A stretch of DNA of 63,415 nt from Paulinella micropora (taxonomy: Eukaryota > Cercozoa > Imbricatea > Euglyphida). Shown here piece after piece: positions 53,427 to 62,024 of the stretch. Location: the NCBI GenBank assembly GCA_009731375.1, contig BJOX01000253.1, positions 411,912 to 475,326 of the forward strand. The letters run 5' to 3'. Positions within the stretch are counted from its first letter, which is position 1. Every line of letters starts with the position of its first letter. A model generated the notes under the pieces. It did not search any database and was not told the DNA's origin. It saw only the letters and a program-made list of their open reading frames with translations. The translations under genes were made by a program, and so were the position numbers.

Positions 53427-53579
53427 NNNNNNNNNNNNNNNNNNNNNNNNNNNNNNNNNNNNNNNNNNNNNNNNNNNNNNNNNNNNNNNNNNNNNNNNNN
53501 NNNNNNNNNNNNNNNNNNNNNNNNNNNNNNNNNNNNNNNNNNNNNNNNNNNNNNNNCCCGGGGCCGGGGGGGGGGGGGG
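53427..53579. other. Assembly gap (130 N) ending in G-rich tract
   Basis: N from 53427 to 53556, then CCCGGGGCC and a G run. It hides the 3' end of the giant gene. Confidence 0.95.
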
Positions 53580-53656
53580 CCGGGAGAGCTGTGTTACATT
53601 AAAATTTATTTTCAAAAGAGAGGGGGAGGCTGCAGAGAAAAAAGAAACGAAACCAA

Positions 53657-54765
53657 ATGCCACCCCCGGCCCCTATAGTGTACCAGGACAAGCAAAGCAC
53701 TTTGGAAATCCTTGACCTGATTGCAGATTTGCCGCTGATTGGCCAGGGCACTTTTGGTTTTGTTTTCAAGCAGAACAACGGGCGCGTTCTCAAGCTAACA
53801 GGGGACTGCCAGCGCCTGGAGGAGATAGGGTATCGCAGGTTACACGAGCTTAAGGTCGGCCCCGATCTATACTTGGTCCAGGCGCTCAATGCTAACGCTG
53901 CCGCCCTCTGGGCACAGTCCGCCGGGGCTGCGGGTGTAAGCAGCGCGGTGAAGCTTCTGCTGCAAAGTCGCTGCTGCTTAAGTTTTTGCGCATCCACGGC
54001 CCGAGGCGCCGCCCCCCGGCCGTGTGGGCACTGTTTGGTGCTGATTCACCTGGAGGCTTTCGACTGCGACCTGAGCTTGGTGGAGCATTCAGTGTCTCCG
54101 ACCACGTTTGCCGCCAAGGTCTTGGCCCCGATCGCCGCCTGCTTGGAACGTCTTGTTTTCAGGAACGGTCTTTTCCCTTTCGACCAGAAGCCTGCCAACG
54201 TCCTTGTGCAACTGGAGCCGAGCTCCAGTTGCAACGGAACAGCCCCGCGGGTGCACAGAGTTGCACTAACCGACTTGGAGGACTCAACCATGTGCCGCGT
54301 CAAATATCCCCGCCCGGTAGTAGCGGACGCGGCGCTAATCTACTTTCTTGCCACTTGCAGGGGCCAACTCCCCCGCACTCTCTGGAGCCTGCCGGGGTGG
54401 CAGGGAGCGGCCGGCGCCGCCCGCTTTGCCAACGCCTGGGACGTGCTGCATTTAGAGATCTTGCCGCATGGCGGCTGGCGCTTCTGGACAGTGTATGCAG
54501 TAGACGCACTAGAGTGCGGCTGGGGCGTCTACTTCGACAAACTCAGGGAATACGCGGCCGCCGGCTTCGCAAGCAAAGATACCTCTACGCACAAGGCCTG
54601 GCTGCGCACCTGGCTGCAGCAGCAGCAATGCACAGCCGGGGGGGGCTGTGCCCAGGGGCTTGCTCTCAACCTAGACTTTTGGCGCCCGCTGAAGTGCTTG
54701 AGCTTGGACGAGGCGCTGGACAAACACTGTATACTGGACGTTTTGATCTTCTGCGCCAGACGCTT
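53657..54765 (+). CDS. Protein kinase-like protein, 3' end in gap
   Basis: About 370 residues from ATG 53657, downstream of an AT-rich TTAAAATTTATTTTC stretch. Kinase signature in order: glycine loop GQGTFGFVF (29-37), Lys46 in RVLKLTGD, a likely helix-C Glu near 54-55, catalytic loop FDQKPANVLV (Asp176, Lys178, Asn181) and metal-binding Asp206 in LTDLEDS, where DLE replaces DFG. The first His/Arg of the usual HRD is replaced (PFD). All residues needed for catalysis seem present, so an active but divergent viral Ser/Thr kinase is plausible. The C-terminal lobe is cut by the gap at 54766-55288. Confidence 0.75.
54207..54233. repeat. 12-bp perfect inverted repeat in coding sequence
   Basis: TGCAACTGGAGC and GCTCCAGTTGCA around a 3-base loop, between the kinase catalytic loop and DLE motif. 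Confidence 0.9.
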
Positions 54766-55288
54766 NNNNNNNNNNNNNNNNNNNNNNNNNNNNNNNNNNN
54801 NNNNNNNNNNNNNNNNNNNNNNNNNNNNNNNNNNNNNNNNNNNNNNNNNNNNNNNNNNNNNNNNNNNNNNNNNNNNNNNNNNNNNNNNNNNNNNNNNNNN
54901 NNNNNNNNNNNNNNNNNNNNNNNNNNNNNNNNNNNNNNNNNNNNNNNNNNNNNNNNNNNNNNNNNNNNNNNNNNNNNNNNNNNNNNNNNNNNNNNNNNNN
55001 NNNNNNNNNNNNNNNNNNNNNNNNNNNNNNNNNNNNNNNNNNNNNNNNNNNNNNNNNNNNNNNNNNNNNNNNNNNNNNNNNNNNNNNNNNNNNNNNNNNN
55101 NNNNNNNNNNNNNNNNNNNNNNNNNNNNNNNNNNNNNNNNNNNNNNNNNNNNNNNNNNNNNNNNNNNNNNNNNNNNNNNNNNNNNNNNNNNNNNNNNNNN
55201 NNNNNNNNNNNNNNNNNNNNNNNNNNNNNNNNNNNNNNNNNNNNNNNNNNNNNNNNNNNNNNNNNNNNNNNNNNNNNNNNNNNNNNNN

Positions 55289-55326
<38 letters not shown>
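54766..55326. other. Assembly gap (523 N) ending in a 38-base poly-G
   Basis: N from 54766 to 55288, then 38 consecutive G, then the leader of the next gene. Confidence 0.95.
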
Positions 55327-55327
<1 letters not shown>

Positions 55328-55372
55328 GCATGAAACCCGGCCCGCTCGTCCTGGCGGGGAGCAGAGCATTCT

Positions 55373-56215
55373 ATGTTTAAAAAAACGGCAAGCCCAACTC
55401 CGCCGCGGATGCTTAGCAAAAAAGCAAGAACAAGATGCAAGTGTAATCCTACAGACAGCAAGTGTTCACGCTGCGGTCGGCCTAGGAAAAAGGTGTGTTT
55501 TAGATTGAACGGGATCTCGCTAGAAAGGGCCGACAGTAAATTAGAATCGTCGGATCCGGTGGCTGAGGCGACCGAAGCTGCCGCCGACCTCTATGGAAAG
55601 TACGTTTGTCCACTGTCATCGTACAATGCCCCTAAGGTTTGGGCCGAGGCCGCCAAAGCGCTCCAAGAAATTGAAAAACAGGCGGCCCTGGAGCGGGAAC
55701 AAGAAGAAGACCAGGCGACACCCCCGGCCACACCGGTGTTGGACATGAGCCTCGTCCAAGCTGATAATACAGCCGCCGACCAACCGCGGAGCCTGTGGCA
55801 GGACATGCTACAGCGGGCAGAAGACTTGGCTGTGCAGCCACAACACAAGCAAATCACGGACTTGCTTGTTCTGCTGCACGTGGCGCTGCAGGCCGACGCC
55901 CTGCAGCGCAAGAAATTGCGCCAAGTGCGAGAAGCGGTGGCTTCATGGCTGCTCTGGCTTGCGGCCAACCCGAGCTCGGCCCCCCCGGAAGAAAGCCTCA
56001 AGGCAGTGTTGCTGTTTGCGCCGTCGACTCTGCGAAAGCCCAGCACACCATTGCCCAAGACATACACAGACCTAACGCTACTAGTCGAGGCCAAAAGCGC
56101 TAGTCTATGGAGGCGGCAGACCGACGCGCAGTTGATCGCCGTTTGCAAAGGAATCGGCAATCTTACCGACCCACTAAGCCTGAAGAGGCGCGAGATAGGC
56201 TCCGCTTCAGATTGA
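55373..56215 (+). CDS. Unknown protein with N-terminal four-Cys cluster
   Basis: 280 residues from ATG 55373 (MFKKTASPTPPRM). Residues 22-42 read CKCNPTDSKCSRCGRPRKKVC, a probable zinc cluster with a basic tail. The rest is helical: EQEEDQATPP linker, a Leu-rich helix-turn region (ITDLLVLLHVALQADALQ) and a C-terminal domain of no known family. It could be a small DNA- or RNA-binding protein; no function can be assigned. Confidence 0.6.
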   Translation: MFKKTASPTPPRMLSKKARTRCKCNPTDSKCSRCGRPRKKVCFRLNGISLERADSKLESSDPVAEATEAAADLYGKYVCPLSSYNAPKVWAEAAKALQEIEKQAALEREQEEDQATPPATPVLDMSLVQADNTAADQPRSLWQDMLQRAEDLAVQPQHKQITDLLVLLHVALQADALQRKKLRQVREAVASWLLWLAANPSSAPPEESLKAVLLFAPSTLRKPSTPLPKTYTDLTLLVEAKSASLWRRQTDAQLIAVCKGIGNLTDPLSLKRREIGSASD

Positions 56216-56241
56216 CTTTGCTCGCCATCATGTACCGAGTA

Positions 56242-56353
56242 GGCTGGTCCCGTGGACCAGCCGGTACTACAGNNNNNNNNNNNNNNNNNNNNNNNNNNNN
56301 NNNNNNNNNNNNNNNNNNNNNNNNNNNNNNNNNNNNNNNNNNNNNNNNNNNNN
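56242..56353. other. Hairpin then assembly gap after the four-Cys gene
   Basis: GGCTGGTCC-CGT-GGACCAGCC (56242-56262), 27 bases after the stop codon, then 81 N (56273-56353). The hairpin could mark the mRNA end. Confidence 0.6.
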
Positions 56354-56426
56354 CCTCCCCTTTTCCTCCTTCAGAGGGAAAGGGAGAGAGAGAGAGACAC
56401 ACAAAAGGGTCGGGGGTTTAAGCAGC

Positions 56427-58367
56427 ATGGGCAAGAAACGCCTCCGGAAAACAGAAGCAGCAAGCTCGCCCTCCAGCTCGCGCCGGCTGCCGAAGCAGCG
56501 GAAGAGGCACAAGGGTGCCACGAACCAGCTCGCTAGCTCATGTCCCTCCGGCCAGCGCTGGGATGTAATCCCAGCGCGGATGTTGGCGGAGTTTGAGCCC
56601 GCGGGCGCACTGGCGCTGGGGCTGACGTGTCGCGAGGCGGCCAGGACGGTGGGTAAGGCAACAGCTTCTCTGCTGCTGAGTGAACTGGTGCGAGCGCTGT
56701 GCAGGAATGACGCGGAGTGCAGCAGGCCCGTGTGCTTGCGTGACTTGGGGGTCTTGGGTGCCCAGGGAGGAGCCGGGGAGCGGCTGCTGCGCCTGTTGCG
56801 TGCGCTGCCTGCTTTTCGTGAGGGCGACAGGCTGGTGTGCACGGGGCTAGAACCTGGCGAGTGTCTCTCCATCTGTGCCGATGGTGTACCGCACTCAGCC
56901 ACCGAGGAGTTGGTGGGGCTGTTCCGGAGCAGGCTCCTCCCTAGGCTGCGCCGTCACGGCCGCTTTGGCCTGAAGGGGGAGCTGGCGCAGAACTCCGCCA
57001 ACAGATTGCTCCTCGGGCTGCTGGCCCCGGTGGCGACACACTTGCGGTTGAACGTGGACCCCTTTACTGCAAGCGGCTATGCGCGGCTCAAGACGGCGCT
57101 GGCCTCGGCCGGGCAGCTGCGAGGCCTTGAGCTGCTGCACGGGCAGGAACCCGCCCCTGCCTGGCTGCGCATGTTGCCCACGACCCTGCGCGAACTGACG
57201 CTGTACAGCCAAGAGAAGTTGCTCCGGCCCGGCGACACCCCCCGCCCGTGCGCATGCTGCGAGGACTGTCGGTGGGAGCCCGTGGACTTTTGGGCGGCGC
57301 GCCCCGCGCTCGCTACCCTAGTCCTGCGGCACTACGAGGACACGCCGCCGCAGTTGCTGCGCGGTTCGCCCCAGCTGCGACGCCTGGAGTTGCGGGGCTG
57401 TGCGCTCCTGTCCTTGCCCGGCGCTTGGCGCCCAAACTGCCCGGGGCTCGAGTGCCTCAAGGTTTACAACTGCCGTGGCTATTCACCCCAATTGTGGAAC
57501 GCCATCCTGCTGATAGTGCGGCTTGCAACTGCTTCACTCAAGACTGTGGAGCTTTCCTGCCACGAGGGACAGGAGCCACTCACACGGGAGCTACTGGCGG
57601 CACTCGCCACGTGCCCCAGGCTCACCAGGTTAGTGCTCGACCTGGACTTGGACCAGCAGCGGGGGGCCGTGCCAGTGTTCACGGCGTCGCAGCTGGAAGA
57701 CCTGACTGTGCGCGTGCCCGCCCATCGCGACGACCAGTACACGTTCGTGTCCGAGCTGGGGCTCCTCGCGCCCCGCGCGGATGTGCGGTCGCTCGGCCTC
57801 GTTATCCCGCATGCCGCCGACCGGCTCAACGCGCTGGACGACCCCCGCCTCCTCGCGCCCAACCTAACCAAGCTCTCTCTGCACTGTGGCACGGAGCTAG
57901 AACCCGACTTTCTGCTGCCGCTCCTCGCGCTCCCGCGCTTGCAAGAGCTCAACCTCAAAGGCGTGCTGGCGCCCAGCTCCAATAGGAAAAAGAACCTGCG
58001 TCTGCTCGCGCGCAGCCGCCTCTTGCAGACCCTCCGTTTGCAGATCCCGCTCTTCTCTGTCACTACCAACCCCCGCGCCATCCGCGACTGGGAGAGGGTC
58101 CTGCGCAATGGCTTCCCCGCCCTCACCTCGCTGCTCCTTACCAGGGCTGGGGGCGACTACCTCTGGCCGCCCAGCACTCGCCCGTTGGCCCGCATCCTCA
58201 CCGGCATCGCTACCCGACGCCGCCGCAGAAACAGGCCCCCTCTTAACCTTACTTCCAGTAGCCTCTCGGGGCTCTCTGGCAAACGCCTCCCCAGACTACT
58301 CGCCCTGGGGGGCTGGTGCAAACTCGTCTGCTACCATCAACCCTTTTCCTGTGATTTCAACTGGTAG
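56427..58367 (+). CDS. Leucine-rich-repeat protein with F-box-like N-terminus
   Basis: 646 residues from ATG 56427. The first 35 are basic (MGKKRLRKTEAASS; RRLPKQRKRHK). Residues about 46-85 (WDVIPARMLAEFEP...LGLTCREAAR) resemble an F-box. From about 200 to 610 irregular LRRs are visible: LRELTLYSQEKL, LRRLELRGCALLSLP, LECLKVYNC, LTRLVLDLDLD, LTKLSLHC, LQELNLKGVL. F-box plus LRR proteins usually bring substrates to SCF ubiquitin ligases, so a role in host ubiquitin hijacking is possible but inferred. The next gene is a second LRR protein. Confidence 0.65.
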   Translation: MGKKRLRKTEAASSPSSSRRLPKQRKRHKGATNQLASSCPSGQRWDVIPARMLAEFEPAGALALGLTCREAARTVGKATASLLLSELVRALCRNDAECSRPVCLRDLGVLGAQGGAGERLLRLLRALPAFREGDRLVCTGLEPGECLSICADGVPHSATEELVGLFRSRLLPRLRRHGRFGLKGELAQNSANRLLLGLLAPVATHLRLNVDPFTASGYARLKTALASAGQLRGLELLHGQEPAPAWLRMLPTTLRELTLYSQEKLLRPGDTPRPCACCEDCRWEPVDFWAARPALATLVLRHYEDTPPQLLRGSPQLRRLELRGCALLSLPGAWRPNCPGLECLKVYNCRGYSPQLWNAILLIVRLATASLKTVELSCHEGQEPLTRELLAALATCPRLTRLVLDLDLDQQRGAVPVFTASQLEDLTVRVPAHRDDQYTFVSELGLLAPRADVRSLGLVIPHAADRLNALDDPRLLAPNLTKLSLHCGTELEPDFLLPLLALPRLQELNLKGVLAPSSNRKKNLRLLARSRLLQTLRLQIPLFSVTTNPRAIRDWERVLRNGFPALTSLLLTRAGGDYLWPPSTRPLARILTGIATRRRRRNRPPLNLTSSSLSGLSGKRLPRLLALGGWCKLVCYHQPFSCDFNW

Positions 58368-58442
58368 CTCCAGCTCCGTTACAAAGGTTTAACAAGTAAA
58401 GACAACAAACAAAAAACCGACTAGAGTTTTTTATTACGCGTT

Positions 58443-60131
58443 ATGCCTTTTCCGGCATGCCGGGAACGCAAGAGCCGGCCCTACGGTAGCAGCGCCGGCA
58501 AACAACAACAACAGCAACAGATTAAGCATCTGCTGAACTACCAAATAAGCACCGGTCTACAAGAAATTGTCTTGTCTAGCGCAGGCCAGCAGCCCGAGCT
58601 TGATCTGTCACAAGCGAAGCTGCCCCTAACACTAGCGCCCCCGCCCGACGACGACGACGCCTGCCAAGGCTTGGCGGAAAAACTGCCGTGCCTGCGCGAC
58701 CAAGCTCCGAATCTGCCCCTGCAGGTTCGTGTCCGCGGATGCGGACGTGGCGTGGATGCGCCAGGGCTCTGCACCGTGGTTCAAGCAGCCCTGGCGCACA
58801 CCGATGAGCTTGAAGTCCACGGCCTGCAACAGCCGCCCGTGCTGACAGCGCGGGCGGCTGTTGCAGGCGGCGCCGCCTGCATTACGCTGGTAGGCTGCGG
58901 CCCACCAGCCTTGGCAGGCGTCGTGGGCCGCCAAGGCCCACTGCAACTCTGGGACCTGTCGCAATCGCGGAATAAGGTGTGGGGGCTGCTGCACTTGGAG
59001 CAAAGCCCTGCCCTCATTCTCAGACTACCGCAGAACAGTACAGTGCTCGGCCTGGCACTCGACACAGATTCCACCGGTCGCTACGACTTATCGGAGCGTG
59101 TTGAGCACGCCAACCTGGCCACCTTGCTGAGTCTGGCGCTGCTGTGCCCTGGGGGCTCCATCTTGGAAGAACCCTTCTTTTCGGCTGTGCCGGAGGCCGC
59201 GGGTCTGTTGGACCTTTCGCTAGAACACCTGCCCGGCGAGCAGGACTTGCAGGAATGGAACACAGAGCTGCCAAGGCAGCTGCGCGAGGTTCTGGGGCAA
59301 GTGCTGGGCGCCCAAGAGCTGGTCGATATCATCCAAAAGTACACACGACCCGACCCCGCAACACGCGCCCTGACAACCAATTCACTGCGACTGCTGGCGC
59401 TGGCACGGGACAGACACAGGACAGCCATCAGCTTCAAGCGCTTCCAGCTGGCGCCCTGCGTTTGTTCTTGGCTGGGCACCGCCTTCGGCGAGACCAAGGA
59501 AGCTTTCAATGCGTTGGAACTCTTGGCATGCGAATTGCGCGCCGATCTGAACCCCGCCGATCTGGCAAAGTGGCTGCGCGATTGGCTGCCGTCGCTGCAG
59601 GTGCTCTCTCTGGAAGGCTGCCGTTTCGTAGACGACGCCTTTTGCAAGGAGCTCTTCTCCGAATGTACGGGCGAGGGCCTCGTGCCTGTGCGCCCACCGC
59701 GCTTGCAAAAGCTAAACCTGGCGGGCACGAGTGTACGGCGCTTCCATCTGCACGCTGCTCGGCTGGGACAGGGGCTGCGCTGCCTGTGCGTGCCTACCTT
59801 GCAGGCACTGCTCACACAAGAAACGGAACAGGCGGCGTGGACTTGTCTGGAGGAGTTGGTTGTGGCCGAGCCCTGTCAGGCCCGCGACTTGCAAGAGCGC
59901 CTTGGTCTCGCCGAGACAAAGACTAAACTACCCCGTCTGAAACGACTTCAGCTGCGGCTCCAGAGGGGAACTGAAGTGAACGCCTTCTTGGCTACGGCGC
60001 AGCGATGCCTGCAACTGCACTCAGCCGGATGCGTCTTGGATCTGCGTGGTAGCCGCCCGAGCTACGACGAGCTCTTGCCGTTCTTGCAGAACAAGAACCT
60101 AAAGTGCCTCTTTGACCTGCCAGGCATGTAG
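58443..60131 (+). CDS. Second leucine-rich-repeat-like protein
   Basis: 562 residues from ATG 58443, just after an AT-rich TTTTTTATTACGCG stretch. N-terminus is basic with poly-Gln (KQQQQQQIK). LRR-like segments are clearest in the C-terminal third (LQVLSLEGCRFVDDAFCKEL, LQKLNLAGTSVRRFHL, LEELVVAEP, LKRLQLRLQRG). An LRR start is also visible early (LELHGL-type lines near 120-130). No F-box is obvious. It lies 75 bp after the first LRR gene on the same strand, so the two may be an old tandem duplicate pair. The stop TAG is followed at once by a G run. Confidence 0.6.
   Translation: MPFPACRERKSRPYGSSAGKQQQQQQIKHLLNYQISTGLQEIVLSSAGQQPELDLSQAKLPLTLAPPPDDDDACQGLAEKLPCLRDQAPNLPLQVRVRGCGRGVDAPGLCTVVQAALAHTDELEVHGLQQPPVLTARAAVAGGAACITLVGCGPPALAGVVGRQGPLQLWDLSQSRNKVWGLLHLEQSPALILRLPQNSTVLGLALDTDSTGRYDLSERVEHANLATLLSLALLCPGGSILEEPFFSAVPEAAGLLDLSLEHLPGEQDLQEWNTELPRQLREVLGQVLGAQELVDIIQKYTRPDPATRALTTNSLRLLALARDRHRTAISFKRFQLAPCVCSWLGTAFGETKEAFNALELLACELRADLNPADLAKWLRDWLPSLQVLSLEGCRFVDDAFCKELFSECTGEGLVPVRPPRLQKLNLAGTSVRRFHLHAARLGQGLRCLCVPTLQALLTQETEQAAWTCLEELVVAEPCQARDLQERLGLAETKTKLPRLKRLQLRLQRGTEVNAFLATAQRCLQLHSAGCVLDLRGSRPSYDELLPFLQNKNLKCLFDLPGM
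58822..58880. repeat. 18-bp perfect inverted repeat overlapping an 18-bp palindrome, in coding sequence
   Basis: Arms 58822-58839 and 58851-58868 (core CAACAGCCGCCCG / CGGGCGGCTGTTG), loop 11. The right arm overlaps the palindrome GCAGGCGGCGCCGCCTGC (58863-58880). Confidence 0.92.
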
Positions 60132-60207
60132 GGGGGGGGGGGCACCCGNNNNNNNNNNCTTTTTTCTCTGCTGCCGGGCAGGCAGCAGTCTCGGCAAAGC
60201 CGAGACT
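60131..60207. other. Intergenic poly-G, 10-N gap and hairpins
   Basis: G12 right after the stop codon, gap 60149-60158, then CTGCTGCC...GGCAGCAG and AGTCTCGGC-AAA-GCCGAGACT (60187-60207), directly before the next ATG at 60218. Confidence 0.85.
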
Positions 60208-60217
60208 CTGCAGCAGA

Positions 60218-60907
60218 ATGCAAAAGCCCGCTGTTGAATCCAGCGCAGCCCGTCTTTTCAAGAGCAGGTACGGCGAAGAGCGCGCTAAGGCCTGCGCCGA
60301 GCCCTCGGGCGCACGGCTTTGCCTACAAGCAGGAGACCGGCTGAGCTTGCTCTCCCCTCAATTTGGACCAGAGTGGCTTCCTGCGTGTGAGCGCTGCTTT
60401 ACCGAATCAGGCGGTGCTACCCCCGCCGAGGCAGAACCATGGGTCGACGATGACGGACACTTTAGGCTCTGTGCCCTGCACGCACGCAAGTTGGAGAAAA
60501 AACGCGAGCGCTGGCGCGAACGCCGATCCCGTCGCAAGAGAAGGCGCCTGCCACCGGCTGTGCCGGCGGTATCTTCGGCGGTCGCGTTGTGGTTCAAGCG
60601 CCTGGCTGAAGCAGAACCTTACGTAGAGCAAAAGCCCGGCATCAAGATGCTGCAGCGTTTCGGTGCAGCTTTCAAGGTCGTGGAAGAACACAAGCTTGTT
60701 TTCCGGGAGTGGAGAGTTGGGCAGGTTTCGGACGATCGCCCCGCGTGCGAGGCGTGCTATGAACATGAAAACGTAGCAACGCTAGCGACTGTGCGCACCG
60801 GGGGACGGGACTGGCCGACTTTGTGCGTACGACACCGGGGGGAGGGAGGGGAAGGGGGGGGGGGGGGGGGGGGCGTTCTAAGCCCGTTAGATAAATGCTG
60901 GGCTTAA
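60218..60907 (+). CDS. Protein with two C-x2-C...C-x2-H modules, paralogous to the zinc-finger gene's N-terminus
   Basis: 229 residues. Module 1 (residues about 58-95) is CERCFTESGG...LCALH, followed by a very basic stretch (KKRERWRERRSRRKRRR). Module 2 (about 130-208) is WFKRLAEAEPYVEQKPG...PACEACYEHEN...LCVRH, matching the 42.3 kb gene at most positions. Both likely bind zinc, and with the basic linker suggest nucleic-acid binding. The C-terminus is read through a 22-base G run (poly-Gly), so the last 20 residues may be unreliable. The stop overlaps the TATA-like box of the next gene. Confidence 0.7.
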   Translation: MQKPAVESSAARLFKSRYGEERAKACAEPSGARLCLQAGDRLSLLSPQFGPEWLPACERCFTESGGATPAEAEPWVDDDGHFRLCALHARKLEKKRERWRERRSRRKRRRLPPAVPAVSSAVALWFKRLAEAEPYVEQKPGIKMLQRFGAAFKVVEEHKLVFREWRVGQVSDDRPACEACYEHENVATLATVRTGGRDWPTLCVRHRGEGGEGGGGGGGVLSPLDKCWA

Positions 60908-60920
60908 TAATATATATTAA
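60904..60920 (+). promoter_or_regulatory. TATA-like promoter element
   Basis: TTAATAATATATATTAA, a near-palindromic AT island in GC-rich DNA, about 10 bp before the ATG at 60930 and overlapping the upstream stop codon. Confidence 0.45.
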
Positions 60921-60929
60921 AAACAAGTC

Positions 60930-61994
60930 ATGTCAAGCCAGAAGAATGTTTTTGTGAAGCTCGAGCCCCTCCCAGCCAAAGGTTGGAAGGAGGCTCTGGA
61001 ATCGTTAGCAAGAGGGGAAGAGAAAAAAACACTTTTTATAATCAAAAACAACTACGATCGAATGTGGCAGAGGTCCCGTCCGCTCGAACTTCCAGAAAGC
61101 GAGCAGTATATCAAAATCGGGGGAGGGACCAATCATAGCACGGAGGACGAGTGGAACGCAATAGAAATTAAGCCATGTGAATTCACCGGCGCCCTGCTAA
61201 AGATTGCATTCCGAGTCCGCTTTTGTGGATACGACACAATCAAGTATGCTTACCGCGACCGTGATCCGCACCTGTTGTTAGCGTTTGCTAAAAACAGGCA
61301 AAGCGCGGAACTTTGGTCATTTCATCAATCGCTGAAAGACCTTGCTTTTACCGGAAGTTGCTCTTTGTCTTTCCCTTCCAATGTCAAACCATCCGTGGAA
61401 TACTATTCTCCAAACACCAATGACGACGACCCGCCCGGTGTTTATCTGAGGCTTGGCGCAAGAGAGGAACGCGCAGTGACTCAACGTGGCATGAAGGTCG
61501 CTTTGTGCGACCAACTTCAAACGGAGCGAGTAGGAGATCTCGTGCTCGAGACCATATACAAAGTGGTGAATAACATGCCTAGCCACCAGCCCAAGATTTT
61601 TATTCCCAAGGCGAATACGCAGACGCACACACTCTTGCAGGAAAAGCTGCGGCGAGCAGCAAGGGGGGAAAGCGTAGAATATCAACTGCCCCTTTTGTTT
61701 CAAAAGCACACAGCTCCCAGGCCGGTGGTACTAGGAAACACTAAAGAAAGGCTTGCGGCTCTTGAAGCATCGGTCTTTTTCGACCTGGAAGACAGAATGC
61801 AGGCAAAGTTTCAGGCGGCGTTGGCTGCGCAAGCCAATCAATTTGAAAGGAGGCTCGAAAAGATAACTTCCGAACACACAGAGAGAACGGAAAGCGTCGA
61901 AGACAAGCTAGAAAGTTTTTTCGATAAGCTCGAAGAGCTTATCGACAAGGTGAGAGGAAAAGAAACAAGTCGGTCTACTCGGATGCATACGTGA
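60930..61994 (+). CDS. Unknown protein with C-terminal coiled coil
   Basis: 354 residues from ATG 60930 (MSSQKNVFVKLEPLP). The body looks globular, with alternating strands (FRVRFCGYDTIKYAYRDRDP, CSLSFPSNVKPSVEYYSP) and no family I recognise. The last 80 residues form a charged coiled coil (RMQAKFQAALAAQANQFERR, then EDKLESFFDKLEELIDKV). A self-assembling virion or scaffold protein is possible. Codon use is less GC-rich than that of neighbours, like the gene at 45,190-46,134. It converges with the glycoprotein gene. Confidence 0.6.
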   Translation: MSSQKNVFVKLEPLPAKGWKEALESLARGEEKKTLFIIKNNYDRMWQRSRPLELPESEQYIKIGGGTNHSTEDEWNAIEIKPCEFTGALLKIAFRVRFCGYDTIKYAYRDRDPHLLLAFAKNRQSAELWSFHQSLKDLAFTGSCSLSFPSNVKPSVEYYSPNTNDDDPPGVYLRLGAREERAVTQRGMKVALCDQLQTERVGDLVLETIYKVVNNMPSHQPKIFIPKANTQTHTLLQEKLRRAARGESVEYQLPLLFQKHTAPRPVVLGNTKERLAALEASVFFDLEDRMQAKFQAALAAQANQFERRLEKITSEHTERTESVEDKLESFFDKLEELIDKVRGKETSRSTRMHT

Positions 61995-62024
61995 CCACAA
62001 GAAATATCAGTCCCAAGTTTTTAT

